DNA of 64,000 bases. It comes from Vibrio sp. Y2-5 (GTDB lineage Bacteria > Pseudomonadota > Gammaproteobacteria > Enterobacterales > Vibrionaceae). Shown piece after piece: positions 27,601 through 36,053 of this stretch. Below the pieces are notes generated by a model. The model was not told the origin of the DNA. It searched no databases and saw only the letters and a program-made list of their open reading frames with translations. Each line of letters begins with the position of its first letter. Position 1 is the stretch's first letter. The DNA is taken from contig NZ_JACVEG010000002.1 of the NCBI RefSeq assembly GCF_014596725.1, forward strand, positions 372,001 to 436,000, read 5' to 3'. Made by a program: the position numbers and the translations under genes.

Positions 27601-28756
27601 TTTTATCAGCAAGGTTTTCTACTGGGTTTGCAAGAAAATGGAAAGCCACACCTTCGTTTTTGGCTGCTTCTATTTCATATTCTTCTGCGGGCATCTCTGC
27701 CATGGTGCGCCGATAAATCAGCGTCACTCTAGCGCCAAGTCGTAGTGCGGTGCGGGCGCAGTCAATGGCGGTATTACCACCACCGATAATCGCCACACGT
27801 TTACCTGTTTTCAGTTTACGCTTTGTTGCGGCATCTTTGAGGTAATCAACGCCCAGATAACAGCCTGCTAACTCACTGCCGGGATAGTGGCTGCTTACCG
27901 CTAAGCTTGCGCCAATGGCAAGACAAACTGCGTCGTAATCGTGTTCCAGTTGTGCCAGTGTGTAGCTTTCACCGATCTTCTGATTGCAATGAATTTGCAT
28001 GCCCGTTTGGGTGAGTAATTCAATTTCTTTGTCGAGCACATCTTTTGGTAAGCGATATTCGGGAATTCCGTAGCGTAACCAACCGCCTGCTTTCGGCATC
28101 TCTTCATACACAATCGTTTCAAAACCCAATAAGCTGAGATAGTAGCCGCACGCTAATCCACCGGGGCCGGCACCGACAACCGCTACTTTTTTACCGTTGC
28201 TTGGCTGAATGTCGGCTTGATACGGTGTTGCTTCCAAATCAATATCCGCTGCGTGACGTTTTAAATGGCGTATGGCAACAGGCTCATCGACAACACTACG
28301 ACGACATTCTGACTCACAAAACGCAGGGCAGACGCGACCAATGGAAGCAGGAAGCGGAAGGTGTTTTTTTATCACCTCAATGGCTTTTTGTGGTTCGCCT
28401 TGGGCGATGTGGTGCAAATACGTCTGAATATCTACATGGGCTGGACACGCGATTTGGCAAGGCGCTTCGCAATCAGCATTGTGGTCTGACAGAATGCGTT
28501 TCAGAGCCTGATGGCGTAATTGCTGCAAAGCTTCTGTATGAGTTTGAATGCGCATATTCGGCATCAGTTCTTGTTCACAAGAGCGAACGATACCGACACC
28601 ATCAATCTCGACCACACACAGGCCGCAAGGTTGTTTTTGTTGCTGATGACTGGCTGCGCAGAGGCTCGGGACGTCAATCCCTGTAGATTTAATAAATTGA
28701 AAGACGGTTTTCCCTGCCTCGTAAGCATAGGAAACACCATTGATAACCACGTTCAT
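24620..28756 (-). CDS. Fused formate dehydrogenase: ferredoxin + GltD-like flavoprotein + Mo-bisPGD catalytic subunit
   Basis: 1378 aa. Order of domains: [2Fe-2S] ferredoxin (C33, C44, C47, C60); GltD-like Fe-S and FAD/NAD(P)H domain (cysteines 96-151, nucleotide motifs GAGPGG at 195-200 and GGGNTA at 325-330, to about 500); two [4Fe-4S] clusters (616-626, 657-667); then a molybdopterin oxidoreductase with its own [4Fe-4S] (from C693) and catalytic C821 in CARLCHAS, a Cys and not selenocysteine. It should oxidise formate to CO2 and may pass electrons to NAD(P)+ within one chain. ATG at 28756 has GAGGG at 6 nt; an upstream ATG at 28777 has none. Confidence 0.87.
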   Translation of the reverse strand: MNVVINGVSYAYEAGKTVFQFIKSTGIDVPSLCAASHQQQKQPCGLCVVEIDGVGIVRSCEQELMPNMRIQTHTEALQQLRHQALKRILSDHNADCEAPCQIACPAHVDIQTYLHHIAQGEPQKAIEVIKKHLPLPASIGRVCPAFCESECRRSVVDEPVAIRHLKRHAADIDLEATPYQADIQPSNGKKVAVVGAGPGGLACGYYLSLLGFETIVYEEMPKAGGWLRYGIPEYRLPKDVLDKEIELLTQTGMQIHCNQKIGESYTLAQLEHDYDAVCLAIGASLAVSSHYPGSELAGCYLGVDYLKDAATKRKLKTGKRVAIIGGGNTAIDCARTALRLGARVTLIYRRTMAEMPAEEYEIEAAKNEGVAFHFLANPVENLADKNGHVRAVKLEKMMLGKPDSSGRRQPIPTGEVVEMAFDTVISAISQRSDTVVIAGADLPLTRRGTADVTEETMHHARNVFSIGDFRRGPATAIEAIADGKRAAEAIAEKLLLGGITPKPHQFRSRKEPSLSRVKQLEYRLEAVKRRIQLPHLSESESATSFNEVELDAGIEASMQEAQRCLECGCQASTQCDLRDYASEYQVKTEEVDCVSGKHRFPVDKSSEFIVFDANRCISCGLCVQTCQEDTQHGVLQFTEGSLRPHFANGESMGGSSCVQCGACVQVCPTGALADKRDKSYSRVEILKPVKTVCTYCGVGCNVILYVDEKDNKVRYVEGDKNSPVNQGMLCVKGRFGFDFIHSPERLTQPLIRQNGKLVPTSWENAIENIAKRFTEIKQQHGSNALGGFSSAKTTNQDNYLFQKLIRREFGTNNVDHCARLCHASTVTGLEASIGSGAMTNDIASIQHSDVIFVIGSDTTSAHPIIASHLKQAVSRGAKLIVADPKRIGMADVATLHVQQRPGTDVMLLNGIMQQIIQNAWYDKEYIRQRVDGFEDLMMEVMSDAYLPEKVELVTGVKAKDIKRMAEMIGAAKVTAVYYAMGITQHTTGHDNVRSIANLQMLCGNIGVEGGGINPLRGQSNVQGACDMGALPTDYPGYQKVLSPLVQTKFAKAWQAEHLSTENGLTLTEMIDAAHRKELRGLYVMGENPVLSDPNQTHVIEALKTLDFLVVQDIFLSETAELADVVLPSASFAEKRGHFTNTERRVQALSPAIKSPGEAKQDWWIITQIANAMGGNWLYQNIEQVNAEICEVTPQYTGITWEKVGNQGVQWPCNDQAPNGTRIMHQSTFKRGRGEMVAVPFIYAAEMPDDDYPLILTTGRLLEQFHTGTMTRKTQGLDKLAGPRIMISVQDAENLGIKNSEAVRLCSRRGVIEAPAFVTKRMQQGVVFVPFHFAESPANRLTSEARDPYAKIPEFKVSAVRLEKLELTNKKMQKVPLKE

Positions 28757-29126
28757 AATACCCTCATTAACTCCCATAGGAGGAAGTTGGCCTGTTAATG
28801 GAATAAGGTCAGGCCCTTGGTTTCTGTTTTCATTGTTGTGCTGCTTCTCTGCCCGCTACTCTGGTGTCATCTAGTCAGGATGACTAAGCAGAGTTTCTAC
28901 GGATTTTTTTCCAGTTAGCATTGCTATAAACAATCGTAGAAATAACGGTAATAAAAATGTGGTTACTGTTATTGAGTATAAGGAATACAAAGGAAATGTG
29001 AACGGTTACTGCTCTCAAATTTTCATGCTGCTGTCATGACTAAGAAACATGTCGTTCACATCGTAGTCACATTTGAAAGCTAAGCTCCTGAATCTTAGAA
29101 AATCTAAGTTGCACTGATGCAATGGC
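28757..29126. other. Divergent spacer between formate dehydrogenase and the inverted-repeat element
   Basis: No gene seen. Around 29026-29072 there are repeated TGTCAT, TGTCGT and GTCACAT segments that loosely recall a PhoB box, which would suit phoX downstream, but the spacing is not the standard 11-bp periodicity. Confidence 0.35.
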
Positions 29127-29391
29127 TATACCCAAGTAACCTCAAGATGCTTGTTCAGCGAGAATTTATTCGCTCTTAGGCAAGGCACTGATTTGAAGAC
29201 ATAGTTATTCTAAGTCGAAAATTAGTAACGCAGCATAGGAGCGAATAAAACTCGCCCTTTGGGAGCTCATCAACGAGTTCATTTCTGCGCTCAATAACGT
29301 TGAAAGGGATTACCATTCCTTCCGTTATTAAGCTTGCTCTGAACTCGTTGATGAAGCTCTGAATCCGGCTTCTTGAGGTCACTTGAGTATA
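29127..29391. repeat. 265-bp inverted-repeat element (MITE-like)
   Basis: The ends are inverted copies: 29127-29147 (starts TATACCCAAGTAACCTC) and 29371-29391 (ends GAGGTCACTTGAGTATA) match at 19 of 21 positions after reverse complement. A second nested inverted repeat links the region near 29270 (CATCAACGAGTTCA) and 29340-29354 (TGAACTCGTTGATG). There is no open reading frame of a transposase. I recall similar TTGAGGTTACTTGGGTATA ends scattered in Vibrio genomes. It ends 28 bp before the phoX start codon, so it has displaced or replaced the native promoter. Confidence 0.75.
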
Positions 29392-29418
29392 TTAATGAGT
29401 AAAGTCAAGGAGTCTCCA

Positions 29419-31293
29419 ATGTGGAATCGTGATGAGCAAGATTCTCAGTTCAGTGAAATGATCGAAGCGAGATTGTCTCGCCGTGGTTTCCTCACTGGAA
29501 CTGCAGCAGTGAGTGCGGGTGCATTTTTAGCGCTTAACCCAGTGGCAAAAGCAGTTGCAGCAAAACCAACATCGTCACTATTGAATTTTGAACCTATACC
29601 AGCATCAACAGCAGATACAGTGGTGGTGCCTAAAGGTTATAAAGCGACACCGCTTATCTCATGGGGTGACCCAATTTTCCCTAACGCTCCTGACTTTGAT
29701 CCGAGTGGAAAACAAGAGTCTGCCGCTCAAGCGCTTCAATTTGGTGACAACACTGATGGTATGAGTTTGTTCCCGATCAGCGATGATCGAGCAGTATTGG
29801 CGATCAACAACGAATACACCAACTACGAGTATTTATTTGATCATCAAGGCAAGAATATGACTGCTGACGATGTGCTGAAAGCACAGGCGGCAGTAGGCAA
29901 CACCATTGTAGAAATCGTACGTAAAAATGGTCAGTGGATGATTGACCGTGACGGTAAACGCAACCGCCGCATTACGGCCAATACACAAATGAAAATGACG
30001 GGTCCGGCAGCAGGTCATGAACTGCTAAAAACGGCAGCCGATCCATCGGGCTCCATGCCAAAAGGGACGTTTAACAACTGTGCGAATGGGCAAACGCCTT
30101 GGGGTACTTACCTAACGTGTGAAGAGAACTTCAACGGCTTCTTTGGGGCGAATACCGAAGGCAGTGTCGATGCTGACCAGAAACGTTACGGCATTTCGGC
30201 TAAGCCAAGTGGCTATCAGTGGCATAAGTTCGACGAACGTTTTGACGTGACGAAGAACCCGAATGAGCCAAACCGTCATGGCTGGGTGGTGGAAATTGAC
30301 CCAAATGATCCAAACTCAACACCGCTTAAACGTTCTGCGTTAGGTCGCTTTAAACATGAAAACGCGGCGCTAACCATTAACAAAGACAACCATGTTGTGG
30401 TGTATTTGGGGGACGATGAACGCGGTGAGCATCTGTACCGATTCGTATCGAAGAACAAATACCAAAAAGGTAATGATGCAGCGAACCGCAATTTGCTTGA
30501 AGAAGGCACCTTGTATGTTGCTCAGTTCGATATGGAAGACAAAGAGCTGAAAGGTCAAGGTCGTTGGTTAGAACTGACTTTCGGCAAAAATGGCTTAACA
30601 CCTGAAAACGGATTTAACAGCCAAGCGGAAGTGCTGATTTTTGCTCGTCGTGCTGCAACACAAGTGGGTGCAACTACGATGGATCGCCCAGAGTGGGTAG
30701 CGGTTCATCCAAACAATGAATACGTATTCTGTACTCTGACCAACAACAAAAACCGTGGTAAAGAAGGTCAGCCAGTGGGTGGTCCTAACCCGCGTGAGAA
30801 AAACAACTACGGTCAGATTGTTCGTTGGATACCTGTAAAAGGCGATCACACTGCCGAGATGTTTGCATGGGACCTCTACCTGATTGCGGGTAACCCGACA
30901 GTAAATAAAGGCAACTTGTACGCTGGTAGCGAAAATATCAACGCAAACAATATGTTCAACAGCCCAGATGGTATTGGTTTTGATAAAGCAGGTCGTTTGT
31001 GGATTCAAACAGATGGCAACTACTCAAACAAAGGTGAGTTTGCAGGGCAGGGTAATAACCAGATGTTGTGTGGTGACCCAATTACAGGTGAAATTCACCG
31101 CTTCTTAACCGGACCTGTGGCTTGTGAAATCACCGGTTTAACGTTCTCTCCGGATCAAAAAACCATGTTTATTGGTATTCAGCATCCAGGTGAAGAGCTA
31201 CAAGCGTCGAATTTCCCGGCAGGTGGCTCATCCAAGCCTCGTTCAACCATCATGATGATTACTCGTGAAGATGGCGGAATTGTCGGCGCTTAA
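29419..31293 (+). CDS. phoX: PhoX-family alkaline phosphatase, Tat-exported
   Basis: 624 aa. A twin-arginine signal is present (SRRGFLTG at residues 20-27, then a hydrophobic stretch ending AVAA). The rest is a PhoX-type (DUF839) beta-propeller with motifs such as NNEYTNYEYLF, CANGQTPWGTYLTCEENF and PDGIGFDKAGRLWIQTDGN. PhoX enzymes are Ca/Fe monoesterases that release phosphate in the periplasm or outside the cell. ATG at 29419 has AAGGAG 7 nt upstream; longer in-frame versions start within the repeat element and lack a ribosome site. The usual control is PhoB; the repeat element lies directly upstream. Confidence 0.88.
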   Translation: MWNRDEQDSQFSEMIEARLSRRGFLTGTAAVSAGAFLALNPVAKAVAAKPTSSLLNFEPIPASTADTVVVPKGYKATPLISWGDPIFPNAPDFDPSGKQESAAQALQFGDNTDGMSLFPISDDRAVLAINNEYTNYEYLFDHQGKNMTADDVLKAQAAVGNTIVEIVRKNGQWMIDRDGKRNRRITANTQMKMTGPAAGHELLKTAADPSGSMPKGTFNNCANGQTPWGTYLTCEENFNGFFGANTEGSVDADQKRYGISAKPSGYQWHKFDERFDVTKNPNEPNRHGWVVEIDPNDPNSTPLKRSALGRFKHENAALTINKDNHVVVYLGDDERGEHLYRFVSKNKYQKGNDAANRNLLEEGTLYVAQFDMEDKELKGQGRWLELTFGKNGLTPENGFNSQAEVLIFARRAATQVGATTMDRPEWVAVHPNNEYVFCTLTNNKNRGKEGQPVGGPNPREKNNYGQIVRWIPVKGDHTAEMFAWDLYLIAGNPTVNKGNLYAGSENINANNMFNSPDGIGFDKAGRLWIQTDGNYSNKGEFAGQGNNQMLCGDPITGEIHRFLTGPVACEITGLTFSPDQKTMFIGIQHPGEELQASNFPAGGSSKPRSTIMMITREDGGIVGA

Positions 31294-31320
31294 AGCGTAG
31301 TGAATGTACGAAGTTATAAA

Positions 31321-31356
31321 AAATCCCAAGAAGCTGAGCTTGCTTGGGATTTTTCT
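31321..31356. terminator. Terminator between phoX and the DUF445 gene
   Basis: AAATCCCAAG (31321-31330) and CTTGGGATTT (31343-31352) with A- and T-rich flanks; works in both directions for the convergent genes. Confidence 0.85.
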
Positions 31357-31383
31357 TTTATAGGTTTCGGTTATTTAGCTAGG

Positions 31384-32088
31384 TTATGCAATAAAGGTAG
31401 AAACAAGGCCAATCACACCACCAAAGATACCGCCCCAAACAACCAGCCAACCTAGGTGTTCCTTAATCATTTTCTGCACCATTTCTTTGACTAGCTGTGG
31501 CGTTAATTCACTCAAGCGTTGATCAATAATGCCTTCAATGTTGGTTTTGATTTCATCTAACATTGCTGGTGATTCTAGCTGCTCTTTTAGGGCATTTTTT
31601 ACCGATTCACTCTGGCTGATTTCAACCATAGATTCTTGCATCTTCTCAACAAATGGCTGCTTCATTGGCTGAAGCGCTTCGGTACCGCCAAACATTGCCA
31701 GCATGCCACCAAATTGAGAGTTCGCGATAACATCCACTAATTTGTCAAAACTTGGATTGAAGTCGACTTTGGCGATAATTGGCGTTAAGTCGAGGGGTTG
31801 TTTGCCACTGAGCTCTTGATTGAGGAAGCGGTCAATATTGGTGTCGGTAAAAAACTGTTCCATCATCAGGGTCTTAATCGCATTTTTAAATGCTTCAAAT
31901 CGCGCTGGAATAACACCTGAGCCGTATAACCCCGGAACTTTCTCAAACAACATGTGGATAGCAAGCCAGTTGGTAATTGCGCCTGAAAAAGCGAACAGAC
32001 CCGCGTAGAGAGCAAACTGATTCTGAGTGGTATAACCCACGGCCAACAGTACGAGAGAGATAAGGTTGGTGATAAGACTTTTATTCAT
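31384..32088 (-). CDS. DUF445 family membrane protein
   Basis: 234 aa. Hydrophobic segments lie at the N-terminus (about residues 7-40) and the extreme C-terminus (about 212-233), enclosing a helical soluble region. The motif GAITNWLAIHMLFE near residue 36 is typical of the DUF445/YheB-like family. The function is unknown. It is followed on the same strand by no gene before phoX, and preceded by an ABC exporter gene with a terminator-like hairpin between them. Confidence 0.85.
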   Translation of the reverse strand: MNKSLITNLISLVLLAVGYTTQNQFALYAGLFAFSGAITNWLAIHMLFEKVPGLYGSGVIPARFEAFKNAIKTLMMEQFFTDTNIDRFLNQELSGKQPLDLTPIIAKVDFNPSFDKLVDVIANSQFGGMLAMFGGTEALQPMKQPFVEKMQESMVEISQSESVKNALKEQLESPAMLDEIKTNIEGIIDQRLSELTPQLVKEMVQKMIKEHLGWLVVWGGIFGGVIGLVSTFIA

Positions 32089-32152
32089 GATTGATGAAAT
32101 TCATTTGGTTGAAACACAAGTTGGCGGAATTTTATGAGAAATTCGCCACAGT

Positions 32153-32202
32153 GAAAAGAGAAGAGCCAACCTTTATAGGATGACTCCCGTATGGTTGGCT
32201 CT
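32153..32202 (-). terminator. Hairpin between the ABC exporter and the DUF445 gene
   Basis: A perfect 10-bp inverted repeat (32162-32171 and 32193-32202) with a 21-nt loop; on the minus strand it is followed by TCTCTTTT. Probably the terminator of the ABC exporter gene. Confidence 0.6.
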
Positions 32203-32253
32203 ATATCTTTAGTTGTTTTTCGCTATTTTGGTTTGCTTATCCAAGCGGTTTAT

Positions 32254-34107
32254 TCAGGCAACGTTCTCTTCTTCAAGTTCATCACAACCGATAAAACCGC
32301 CAGTCTGATGAGCCCAAAGATGGGCGTAGATGCCGTCTTGCTCGATAAGTTCATGGTGCGTACCTTGCTCAATGATCTTTCCGCCATCTAAAACGATGAG
32401 CCTGTCCATTGCGGCTATCGTCGATAGGCGGTGGGCAATCGCAATCACCGTTTTACCGTGCATCAGCTCAAGCAAACTCTCCTGAATGGCAGCTTCCACT
32501 TCCGAATCCAGTGCAGAGGTCGCTTCATCCAACACCAACAGTGGCGCATCTTTGAGTAATACTCGTGAAATAGCGATACGTTGACGTTGACCACCAGAGA
32601 GTTTTACACCGCGCTCGCCCACTTGAGCATCGTAACCGCTGTTGCCATGTGGGTCGGTCAGGTCAGTAATAAACTCATGAGCATGCGCTTGTTTGGTCGC
32701 TTTGAGCAGGTCATCTTCGGTTGCATCTGGTCTGCTGTACAAGATGTTGTCGCGAATTGAACGGTGAAGCAATGACGTATCTTGAGTCACCATACCAATG
32801 GCGCTACGCAGTGAATCCTGAGTGACTTTAGAAATATTCTGCCCATCAATTTTAATCTCGCCACTCTCCACATCATGGAAGCGCAGTAGCAGATTGACTA
32901 AAGTCGATTTACCCGCGCCAGAACGTCCTACTAAACCGACTTTTTCGCCTGCTTTGATGTGCAGGTTCAGATGGTCAATCACGCCTTTGTTTTCACCGTA
33001 GTGGAAGCTAACATCGTTAAATTCAATTGCACCTTGAGTGACCACCAGATCTTTGGCGTCTTTGTCATCTTGGATATCAATTGGCTTAGAGAGCATTTGC
33101 ATGCCATCAACCACAGTACCCATGTTTTCAAACAGACCGCCAACTTCCCACATGATCCATTTCGACATACCGTTAATGCGCAGTGCCAGTGCAATCGCAA
33201 TCGCAATTGAACCAACAGAAATCGCACTTTGCATCCACAAGTAGATAGACATAGCGGAAATCACGAACACCAGAATGTAGTTGGCAAGCTCAACACAAAC
33301 GTTGAAGCCAGTGACTAAACGCATTTGTCGATACACGGTATCAAGGAAACTGCCCATGCCTTCTTCTGCGTATTCGGTCTCGCGTTTGCTGTGCGAAAAC
33401 AGCTTCACTGTTGCAATGTTGGTATAGCTGTCGACAATGCGCCCCGTCATTTGTGAGCGAGCATCGGCTTGCTCTGAAGAGACGGTTTTAAGCTGTGGTA
33501 CAAAATGAAGTTGAATAGAGATGTACGCAACCAGCCAAATCAGCATTGGCAACATTAAACGCCAATCGGCTTGAGCCAGCATGACAACCATCGCGGTAAA
33601 GTAAACGGCGACGTAGACAAACACATCCAGCGTTTTCATCACGGTTTCGCGGATCGCCAGTGAGGTTTGCATCACCTTGGTTGCTATACGGCCGGAAAAC
33701 TCATCCTGATAAAAAGATAAGCTCTGCTTTAGCAGGTAGCGGTGCGCCAGCCAACGTATTGACATCGGGTAGTTGCCCAGCATGGTTTGGTGTATTACCA
33801 GCGAATAGAAGCCAATCAATATAGGCATCACAACCAAGACAAGCACGGACAACCCCATCAGCGTGTCTTTGTTGTCCGCCAAAAACGTTTCTGGGTTACT
33901 ACTTGATAACCAATCGACTAACTGCCCCATAAAGCCAAACAGTGAGACTTCAATTATGGCGATGGTGGTACTCATTAACGCCAATAAAATCAGCGGTTTT
34001 TCAAAGCCTTTTGTGTAGTGCAGGCAGAATGCTAAGAGTGTATTAGGCGGCCTGTCTGGCTCCTTTTGAGGAAAAGCTTCCGTGAAGCTTTCAAATTTCT
34101 TATACAT
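32254..34107 (-). CDS. ABC exporter, fused permease and ATPase
   Basis: 617 aa half-transporter of the MsbA/LmrA layout. Six membrane segments lie in about residues 30-330, and the ATPase domain in about 365-600 has Walker A GRSGAGKST, signature LSGGQRQRIAIS and Walker B LLVLDEATSALD, plus the switch His in AIAHRLSTI. It works as a homodimer in the inner membrane and exports lipids, drugs or peptides; the substrate is unknown. ATG follows AAGGAT. No partner gene is adjacent. Confidence 0.9.
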   Translation of the reverse strand: MYKKFESFTEAFPQKEPDRPPNTLLAFCLHYTKGFEKPLILLALMSTTIAIIEVSLFGFMGQLVDWLSSSNPETFLADNKDTLMGLSVLVLVVMPILIGFYSLVIHQTMLGNYPMSIRWLAHRYLLKQSLSFYQDEFSGRIATKVMQTSLAIRETVMKTLDVFVYVAVYFTAMVVMLAQADWRLMLPMLIWLVAYISIQLHFVPQLKTVSSEQADARSQMTGRIVDSYTNIATVKLFSHSKRETEYAEEGMGSFLDTVYRQMRLVTGFNVCVELANYILVFVISAMSIYLWMQSAISVGSIAIAIALALRINGMSKWIMWEVGGLFENMGTVVDGMQMLSKPIDIQDDKDAKDLVVTQGAIEFNDVSFHYGENKGVIDHLNLHIKAGEKVGLVGRSGAGKSTLVNLLLRFHDVESGEIKIDGQNISKVTQDSLRSAIGMVTQDTSLLHRSIRDNILYSRPDATEDDLLKATKQAHAHEFITDLTDPHGNSGYDAQVGERGVKLSGGQRQRIAISRVLLKDAPLLVLDEATSALDSEVEAAIQESLLELMHGKTVIAIAHRLSTIAAMDRLIVLDGGKIIEQGTHHELIEQDGIYAHLWAHQTGGFIGCDELEEENVA

Positions 34108-34527
34108 TGAAGATCCTTATTGTTATTCGTTCACCACATCACAGATAGGCAGAAGTCGCTGAGATGCGAAAGCGGGAAATTTTCTGGTTACAGACTGTAT
34201 CGGTAACGGAAATATGCAATCGAATGCTTTGAGTTCGGCAGTATATCTCTAAATCGAGGTGATTCAGAGTACAAATATCCGTCAGTATAAAACGCTGCGG
34301 CTCAATCGGTAATCATTCTTTAAATGGAATACCTTCTACACTTGTTGCATAAAAAGTGCATACATTCCACTTAGTTAAAAAGTGGTCAGTAATATTTACT
34401 GTTGTTAATTGGAATGGCAGTAAATGAGAAGGTTTACTCGCATCTGTTAGCTAAAATTCAGTGAAAGTTATTATAACAAACTGTTTACAGTCCAAAACAT
34501 TGCTGAACAAATGGATGTGCTTAAACC
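34108..34527. other. Intergenic region upstream of the ABC exporter and the gene remnant
   Basis: AT-rich 420 bp with no convincing gene. A TGCATAAAAAGTGCATA segment (near 34346-34362) is a short near-repeat of unknown meaning. No coding remnant upstream of 34528 could be recognised. Confidence 0.4.
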
Positions 34528-34734
34528 ATGCTACAAGCGCAAAATGCGTATCTAGAAAGCACTGGCGTTATGGTTATCGATCCTATCAACCGTACCATTT
34601 ATGCCGCATTATCCCAGCGTTGTGACCGTGAAGTTATGGAATATTATGCTCAACGTATTGGTTACGAACGTGCTCTTTCGTTGCATGTTAGGGGAAGTGT
34701 TTCTGCCAGACCGCAGTCATACCCTCTAGATTAG
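34528..34734 (+). pseudogene. Remnant of an arginine-deiminase-related (CtlX/amidinotransferase) gene
   Basis: 68 codons. Residues 5-48 (AQNAYLESTG, VMVIDPINRTIYAALS, REVMEYYAQRIGYE) match the central segment of CtlX-type citrulline/arginine hydrolases, which run about 300 aa with LEGTGSMVLDxxNRxAYAxxSxR at that point. The parts before and after are missing, no good ribosome site precedes the ATG, and the reading frame ends in unrelated residues. It is best read as a deletion remnant; a small expressed protein is possible but unlikely. Identification is from recalled family pattern. Confidence 0.55.
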
Positions 34735-34741
34735 ACATTCG

Positions 34742-35860
34742 CTAGTCGTCTCTATATTGGGTAACGATATCGGTAGCTTGGTCTATGTTTTCGATCAGAG
34801 CGTTAACGCATACAGGATCAAGCTTGCCAATTTCTACCATTGCTTGCAGTTCTTTGATCGAATCTTCAATCGACATAGGCTCTTTGTAAGGGCGTTTGCT
34901 GGTTAGTGCATCGAATATGTCTGCTACGGTGACAATTCGCGCTTCTATTGGAATTTCATCGCCCACCAAACCTTTCGGATAACCTGTGCCATTTAGGTAC
35001 TCATGGTGACCTGCCACAATGTTGAGCATTAATTGTGAATCGCTGAGATGGGAGAGTTGATAGTCATCCAGAACCTTAGAGATGATTTTTATCCCTTTAT
35101 CGACATGACCTTTCATAATCTCAAACTCTTCTGCAGTCAGTTTTCCTGGTTTGAGTAGTATTTTGTCGGGAATACCTATCTTGCCAATATCGTGTAATGG
35201 ACTAAACAAATAGAGATGTTCGATAAACTCATCGGTGAACTGAAATTGATCGGCGATCGATTTGGCTATCATGCGTGACAGTAGCGCCATTCGATTAAGA
35301 TGCATACCGGTTTCGAAATCCCGCAGGTGAGCGAAGTCTCTCGCTGCCTGAGCTGTGGCTAACAGTGCCTGAACCGTTGATATTTCACTGACGATAGTTA
35401 GAGTAATGAGTTTGGTTAGCAGTACCAGATCTCTTTGGACTTGCTCGTCAAAGTAACCTTCTACTTCGCTGTCGATGAAGATGAAACCAATGAAATGGTT
35501 GTCTGTCATCATTGGTATGGTGAAAGAGGAGCGATATTTCTGTTCAAGAAGCCAATCAGAATGGGCGGTTCCCGTCCCAATCTCATCTTCGATCTTGTCG
35601 ATAACTCGGCACAAACCGCTCTCTCTAAGCTTCTGCAACTGATAGCTTTTGCTCAGCGGAAACTCATAACGACTAATGGCATGCCCGGAGTTAGTACTGT
35701 TAATAAAGGTTTTTAATAGATCGGTTTGCGGGTCATAAAGGGCGCAGGCAATGCGACACACGCCCGGTGAGTGCTCTAGTATCCGGTCATGTAGATCTTT
35801 AAGCCTGTCCGTCAACGAGTTTTCTATGTTGTTTAATGGGTTGTGTAATACGCTTGCCAT
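34742..35860 (-). CDS. GAF + HD-GYP cyclic dinucleotide phosphodiesterase
   Basis: 372 aa. An N-terminal GAF-like sensor (about residues 15-160) is followed by an HD-GYP domain with HDIGKIG and HHEYLNGTGYP. The GYP signature is present, so c-di-GMP or cGAMP hydrolysis is expected, controlled by a ligand of the GAF domain. ATG at 35860 is used; an in-frame TTG lies 12 nt upstream. It is encoded alone, converging with the gene remnant. It is the fourth HD-GYP gene of the window. Confidence 0.88.
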   Translation of the reverse strand: MASVLHNPLNNIENSLTDRLKDLHDRILEHSPGVCRIACALYDPQTDLLKTFINSTNSGHAISRYEFPLSKSYQLQKLRESGLCRVIDKIEDEIGTGTAHSDWLLEQKYRSSFTIPMMTDNHFIGFIFIDSEVEGYFDEQVQRDLVLLTKLITLTIVSEISTVQALLATAQAARDFAHLRDFETGMHLNRMALLSRMIAKSIADQFQFTDEFIEHLYLFSPLHDIGKIGIPDKILLKPGKLTAEEFEIMKGHVDKGIKIISKVLDDYQLSHLSDSQLMLNIVAGHHEYLNGTGYPKGLVGDEIPIEARIVTVADIFDALTSKRPYKEPMSIEDSIKELQAMVEIGKLDPVCVNALIENIDQATDIVTQYRDD

Positions 35861-36053
35861 TTCAAAGCCCAACCTTAATTGTTAGATAAAGTAATTATAA
35901 GTGGCATTACCTGAAGCGTTTTTAATTCTCAAATATTGGCTTTGTTTCGTGAGTCGGAGCACAAACTGTTGTCAGTTTCTAAAAAAGCTACATTGGTTTC
36001 ATATCTGTTTATAATGGCGCATTGCTTTTTAAGATTGAAACAAAGGTCTCTCA

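Noticed and set aside
27288..27716. 142-codon frame opposite formate dehydrogenase
   Set aside because: Antisense shadow of the GltD-like domain; no ribosome site.
24620..28756. Selenocysteine-containing formate dehydrogenase
   Set aside because: The catalytic position is a normal Cys codon (residue 821) and there is no in-frame TGA.
28839..28855. Possible minus-strand sigma-54 promoter for formate dehydrogenase
   Set aside because: GC-N10-CC is present but few other consensus bases match (about 7 of 12).
29026..29072. Pho box for phoX
   Set aside because: TGTCAT/GTCACAT repeats are present but the 11-bp periodicity is not met, so it is reported only as a loose resemblance.
30595..31008. 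137-codon frame opposite phoX
   Set aside because: It is an antisense shadow of a well-supported gene.
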